Source: Chloroflexota bacterium (GTDB taxonomy: Bacteria > Chloroflexota > Limnocylindria > P2-11E). From it: DNA of 7,580 bases. Below are positions 5,198 through 7,580 of this stretch, in pieces. Under the pieces are notes generated by a model. It ran no database searches. It worked only from the letters and a program-made list of their open reading frames with translations, and was not told where the DNA came from. The stretch's first letter is position 1. Every line of letters begins with the position of its first letter. The stretch covers positions 1-7,580 of the forward strand of contig VBGU01000032.1 of NCBI GenBank assembly GCA_005881085.1, written 5' to 3'. Both the position numbers and the translations under genes were made by a program.

Positions 5198-6576
5198 TGG
5201 CGAAATTGGGGGGCTCCGCCCCCCAGCCCCCCGACCGGCGTGAGGACGTCACCGCGGAGGTCACCGATCTTCTGCAACGGCTGATCCGCAACTCCTGCGT
5301 GAATGAAGGCACGCCCGAATCCGGTCACGAGGTCCGGAGCGTCGATCTGCTCGAGACTTATTTGCGGGTGCCTGGAGTGGAGATGAAGCGGTACGAACCC
5401 GTGCCGGGGCGTGCCAGTCTCGTGCTCCGGATCGAGGGAAGCGACCCGAAGGCGCCGTCGCTCCACCTCATGGGGCACACCGACGTCGTGCCGGTAACGC
5501 CCTCGGGATGGCGGCACGATCCGTTCGCCGGCGAGCTCATCGACGGCGAGGTCTGGGGACGCGGCGCGGTGGACATGCTCGACGTCACCGCGTCGATGGC
5601 CGTCGCGGTGCGGCGACTTCTTATCTCCGGCTTCCGTCCGAAAGGAACGCTGATCTACTCGGCGGTCGCCGATGAGGAGGCGCTCGGGACCTACGGTGCG
5701 GCCTGGCTGACCGAAAACGCGTGGGATGACGTGAAGGCCGATTACGTCGTGACCGAGTTCGGCGGTATGCGGTTCCCGCTCGCCGGCGGTTCTCCAAAGC
5801 TGCCGCTCATCGCGGCCGAGAAAGGCTCGCAGTGGACGCGCCTTCGCGTGCGCGGCACGCCAGGCCACGGCTCCATGCCGTACCAGTCCGACAACGCGCT
5901 CGTCAAGGCCGCGGAGATCATCACGCGGGTCGGGAAATATCGGGCGCCGCTGCGCCTCCACTCGATCTGGCGTCAGTTCATCGATGGTCTCGACCTGCCA
6001 GCCGCATCTCGTCTCGCGCTTACCAACGCCGCGACGTTCGATATAGCCCTCGACCGCGGACCCGAAGGGACCGCGCCGATGTTCTACGCGGCCACACGCA
6101 CGACGTTCTCGCCGAACATCGCACACTCGGGCGTGAAGCTGAATGTCATACCCGACAGTGCCGAGGTGGACATCGACATCCGCACGATCGCGGGTGACGA
6201 CGGGCCGAGGGTGCGCGAGATGCTCCGCGAGGCCATCGGCGACGAGCTGTGGAAGGACGTCGAGATCACGGCGGAAGGGGACAATCCCGCGAGCGAGTCG
6301 CCAACGCGCACGCCGCTCTGGGACACGCTCACGAAGGTCACCCAAAAGCTCGTGCCCGGCGCGGAGACTATCCCGTTCCTGATCGTCGGCGCGACCGACG
6401 CGCGCTACTTCCGCCGCAAGGGCGTGACCGCGTATGGGTACGGCCTCATGAGCGAGCGGATCTCGTTCAAGGACTTCGCGAAGATGTTCCATGGAAACGA
6501 CGAGCGGATCGACCAGGAATCGCTTCGCCTTTCGACGGAGCTCTTCGAGCAAACCGCCCGCGCTTTCGTTGGCTGA
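5197..6576 (+). CDS. M20 family zinc metallopeptidase / deacylase
   Basis: A 459-residue cytoplasmic enzyme of the M20/M25/M40 family, which includes ArgE- and DapE-like deacylases and carboxypeptidases and hydrolyses amide or peptide bonds with two zinc ions. Numbered from the ATG at 5197, the residues seen are His94 and Asp96 (LMGHTDVVP), bridging Asp126 (GRGAVDML), catalytic Glu160 and ligand Glu161 (ADEEALG), Glu187 (VVTEFGG), His224 of the dimerisation-domain motif (GTPGHGSMP) and the C-terminal ligand His432 (MFHGNDER). All metal ligands are intact, so it should be active; the substrate is unknown. The extreme N-terminus, AKLGGSAPQPP, is translated from the 32-base repeat (5200-5231), and homology seems to start only near EVTDLLQRLIRNSCVN. 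The start overlaps the antiporter stop by one base and the stop overlaps the next start by one base, so it sits in a coupled operon. An ATG at 5194 is the alternative start. Confidence 0.92.
   Translation: MAKLGGSAPQPPDRREDVTAEVTDLLQRLIRNSCVNEGTPESGHEVRSVDLLETYLRVPGVEMKRYEPVPGRASLVLRIEGSDPKAPSLHLMGHTDVVPVTPSGWRHDPFAGELIDGEVWGRGAVDMLDVTASMAVAVRRLLISGFRPKGTLIYSAVADEEALGTYGAAWLTENAWDDVKADYVVTEFGGMRFPLAGGSPKLPLIAAEKGSQWTRLRVRGTPGHGSMPYQSDNALVKAAEIITRVGKYRAPLRLHSIWRQFIDGLDLPAASRLALTNAATFDIALDRGPEGTAPMFYAATRTTFSPNIAHSGVKLNVIPDSAEVDIDIRTIAGDDGPRVREMLREAIGDELWKDVEITAEGDNPASESPTRTPLWDTLTKVTQKLVPGAETIPFLIVGATDARYFRRKGVTAYGYGLMSERISFKDFAKMFHGNDERIDQESLRLSTELFEQTARAFVG
5200..5231 (+). repeat. GC-rich palindromic repeat, copy 2 (start of the M20 gene)
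   Basis: This is the second copy of the 32-base element seen at 472-503, same orientation on the plus strand and one mismatch. The stem GGGGGGC-TCC-GCCCCCC occupies 5208-5214 / 5218-5224. It begins 11 bases after the first base of the ATG at 5197, well inside the footprint of an initiating ribosome, so a formed hairpin could lower initiation unless ribosomes arriving from the antiporter gene melt it. It is translated as AKLGGSAPQP. Here the gene is on the plus strand and in the other copy on the minus strand, so opposite strands of the repeat are read. Confidence 0.85.
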
Positions 6577-7127
6577 TGGCGAAGGTTATCGTCGGCATGA
6601 CGACGTCACTGGACGGCTTCGTAAACGATCGCACCGGAAGCGTCGCGCGTCTTTATCCGGATCTTGCCGCGCTCCGGAAGACCGAGATGTTGCAGGACGC
6701 GATTGCCAATACCGGGGCCGTGGTCATGGGCAGGCGTGCCTACGAGATGGCGAACGGCGACTTCACCGGCTACGAATTCCAGGTACCGATCTTTGTTGTA
6801 ACGCATCATGCTCCGGAGGCCGTCGCGAAAGGCGAGAACGGGAAGCTGTCATTTGCGTTCGTCGGTGATCTCATGAGCGCGATCCAGAGGGCCAAGAAAG
6901 CCGCAGGCGACAACAAATGCGTGACCGTGGTCGGCGGCGCGAGCACCGCTCAGCAGTGCATCAGCTCCGGGCTGGCCGACGAAATCCAGATCGGCATCGT
7001 CCCCGTCCTTTTCGGAAGCGGCCTTCGACTCTTGGAGAACCTTGGCGACGAGCCGGTACGGTTGGAAACGATCCAGGTCCTCAAGTCGGCGGACCGGACC
7101 GACATCACGTACCGGGTGGTGCGCTGA
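6576..7127 (+). CDS. Dihydrofolate reductase-fold (RibD C-terminal domain-like) protein
   Basis: A 183-residue protein of the RibD_C/DHFR-fold family, NAD(P)H-binding reductases that are mostly uncharacterised outside riboflavin and folate synthesis. It opens with AKVIVGMTTSLDGFVND, the family's first strand and loop (residues 2-18). GAVVMGRRAYEM (48-59) is the equivalent of the nucleotide-binding turn. VTVVGGASTAQQCISSGLADEIQI (116-139) and IVPVLFGSGLRLLE (141-154) complete the fold. Length is usual for a single-domain member, and no deaminase domain is attached, so it is not a full RibD. The frame is open far upstream into the peptidase gene, but the ATG at 6576 overlapping the peptidase stop (TGATG) matches where homology begins. 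No Shine-Dalgarno is visible, so translation probably depends on coupling. Its true substrate is unknown. Confidence 0.88.
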   Translation: MAKVIVGMTTSLDGFVNDRTGSVARLYPDLAALRKTEMLQDAIANTGAVVMGRRAYEMANGDFTGYEFQVPIFVVTHHAPEAVAKGENGKLSFAFVGDLMSAIQRAKKAAGDNKCVTVVGGASTAQQCISSGLADEIQIGIVPVLFGSGLRLLENLGDEPVRLETIQVLKSADRTDITYRVVR

Positions 7128-7580
7128 CGGGCAGCGCGAGTCCGCGCGCGGCTCGTGCGCGCTCGATCCGCGCCACGATCCGGCGCGTGAGCGCGTCCAT
7201 CGCGGCGTAGCCCGCACCGATGCCGGTCGGCGGGTTACCCGCAGGCAGCATCAACACGGGCAGGACCCCCGACCAGGTCCAGATCCCGAGCGATGTTCCG
7301 TAAAGCTCGAGCGCCGTCGTCATGAGGAAGCTCACGGCATAGAGGAGGGGGTAGCGCCCGCGGACGATGAACCGGATGAAGATCGCCCACGTCACGAATC
7401 CGAGGAGATCCGGCAGCGGCCGCGCGATGAGTCCGTACAGCATCCATGCGCTCGCCCCCGCGGTGACCGCGATGACGATGGCGCGAGCGTGACGCTGCAG
7501 CACCGGCAGCGAAGCGGCTCGCAGCGCTGAGAGATAGAACAGCCCGTGCCCGGCGGGCACGTACAGCGGCAGGTTCTCGA
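7105..7580 (-). CDS. Hypothetical multi-pass membrane protein, 5' end outside the window
   Basis: The frame is open through the right edge: it reads ENLPLYVPAGHGLFYLSALR before the first long hydrophobic stretch, so the GTG at 7560 is an internal valine and the real start lies beyond 7580. About 158 residues are visible. Likely membrane segments are AIVIAVTAGASAWMLYGLIA, LLGFVTWAIFIRFIV and YPLLYAVSFLMTTALELYG, with short polar loops. A GTSLGIWTWSG patch and a Pro/Gly-rich segment (LPAGNPPTGIGAGYAAMDAL) follow, then a basic C-terminal tail. I do not recognise a named family. It may be an integral membrane protein of unknown function, possibly an enzyme because of the conserved-looking Glu, Trp and Asn residues in and after the last segment. 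Its stop (7105-7107) lies within the convergent DHFR-fold gene, giving a 23-base tail-to-tail overlap with no room for a separate terminator. Confidence 0.7.
   Translation of the reverse strand, partial: ENLPLYVPAGHGLFYLSALRAASLPVLQRHARAIVIAVTAGASAWMLYGLIARPLPDLLGFVTWAIFIRFIVRGRYPLLYAVSFLMTTALELYGTSLGIWTWSGVLPVLMLPAGNPPTGIGAGYAAMDALTRRIVARIERARAARGLALPVSAPPGT

Noticed and set aside
4981..6552. A 523-codon open frame on the minus strand across the antiporter tail and the M20 gene
   Set aside because: It spans two well-supported genes on the other strand and reads as Arg-rich shadow sequence; such long antisense frames arise from GC-skewed codon use.
6249..6575. A longer DHFR-fold protein starting at 6249, or a fusion
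   Set aside because: The upstream part is an out-of-phase reading of the M20 gene with Arg/His-rich composition; family similarity starts exactly at the ATG at 6576.

Overview
The window is very GC-rich, densely coded bacterial chromosome with no RNA gene, CRISPR array, transposase or phage gene that I can see. Third codon positions favour G/C throughout. Probable promoters lie almost on top of start codons (two likely leaderless or near-leaderless genes), while inner genes use TGATG overlaps. A fused gamma-alpha 2-oxoacid:acceptor oxidoreductase is present. Together these fit an uncultured soil- or sediment-type lineage such as Chloroflexota or deep Actinobacteriota. That placement is an inference and only weakly supported.

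Layout. Positions 1-849 (minus) hold the 5' two-thirds or less of a 2-oxoacid:acceptor oxidoreductase alpha gene (KorA/PorA type), running off the left edge and interrupted by an in-frame TAA at 424-426. Positions 911-2158 (minus) encode a subtilisin-family (S8) serine peptidase with a complete catalytic set. A 59-base divergent gap (2159-2217) separates it from a plus-strand gene train: an aspartase/fumarase-superfamily lyase closest to aspartate ammonia-lyase (2218-3615), a CPA1 Na+/H+ antiporter (3635-5197), an M20 zinc peptidase/deacylase (5197-6576) and a RibD/dihydrofolate-reductase-fold protein (6576-7127). The last two junctions are TGATG overlaps, which indicate translational coupling. 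A minus-strand membrane protein (7105-7580) enters from the right edge and overlaps the 3' end of the train tail to tail.

How the genes could fit together: a subtilisin and an M20 peptidase release peptides and amino acids, the aspartase-like lyase turns aspartate into fumarate and ammonia, and the 2-oxoacid oxidoreductase would feed 2-oxoacids into CoA thioesters. The antiporter could offset the pH or cation effects of deamination. This peptide and amino-acid catabolism reading is inference from gene content.

Most unusual points: (i) a 32-base GC-rich palindromic repeat occurs twice, each time inside a coding sequence and translated in frame, once within the oxidoreductase and once as the extreme N-terminus of the M20 peptidase; (ii) the in-frame stop in the oxidoreductase lies 46 bases past the repeat copy in that gene; (iii) the aspartase-like enzyme has lost a normally conserved active-site threonine. 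I found no clear evidence of a wholly new multi-gene system. The coding-sequence palindromic repeat is the best candidate for something under-described.
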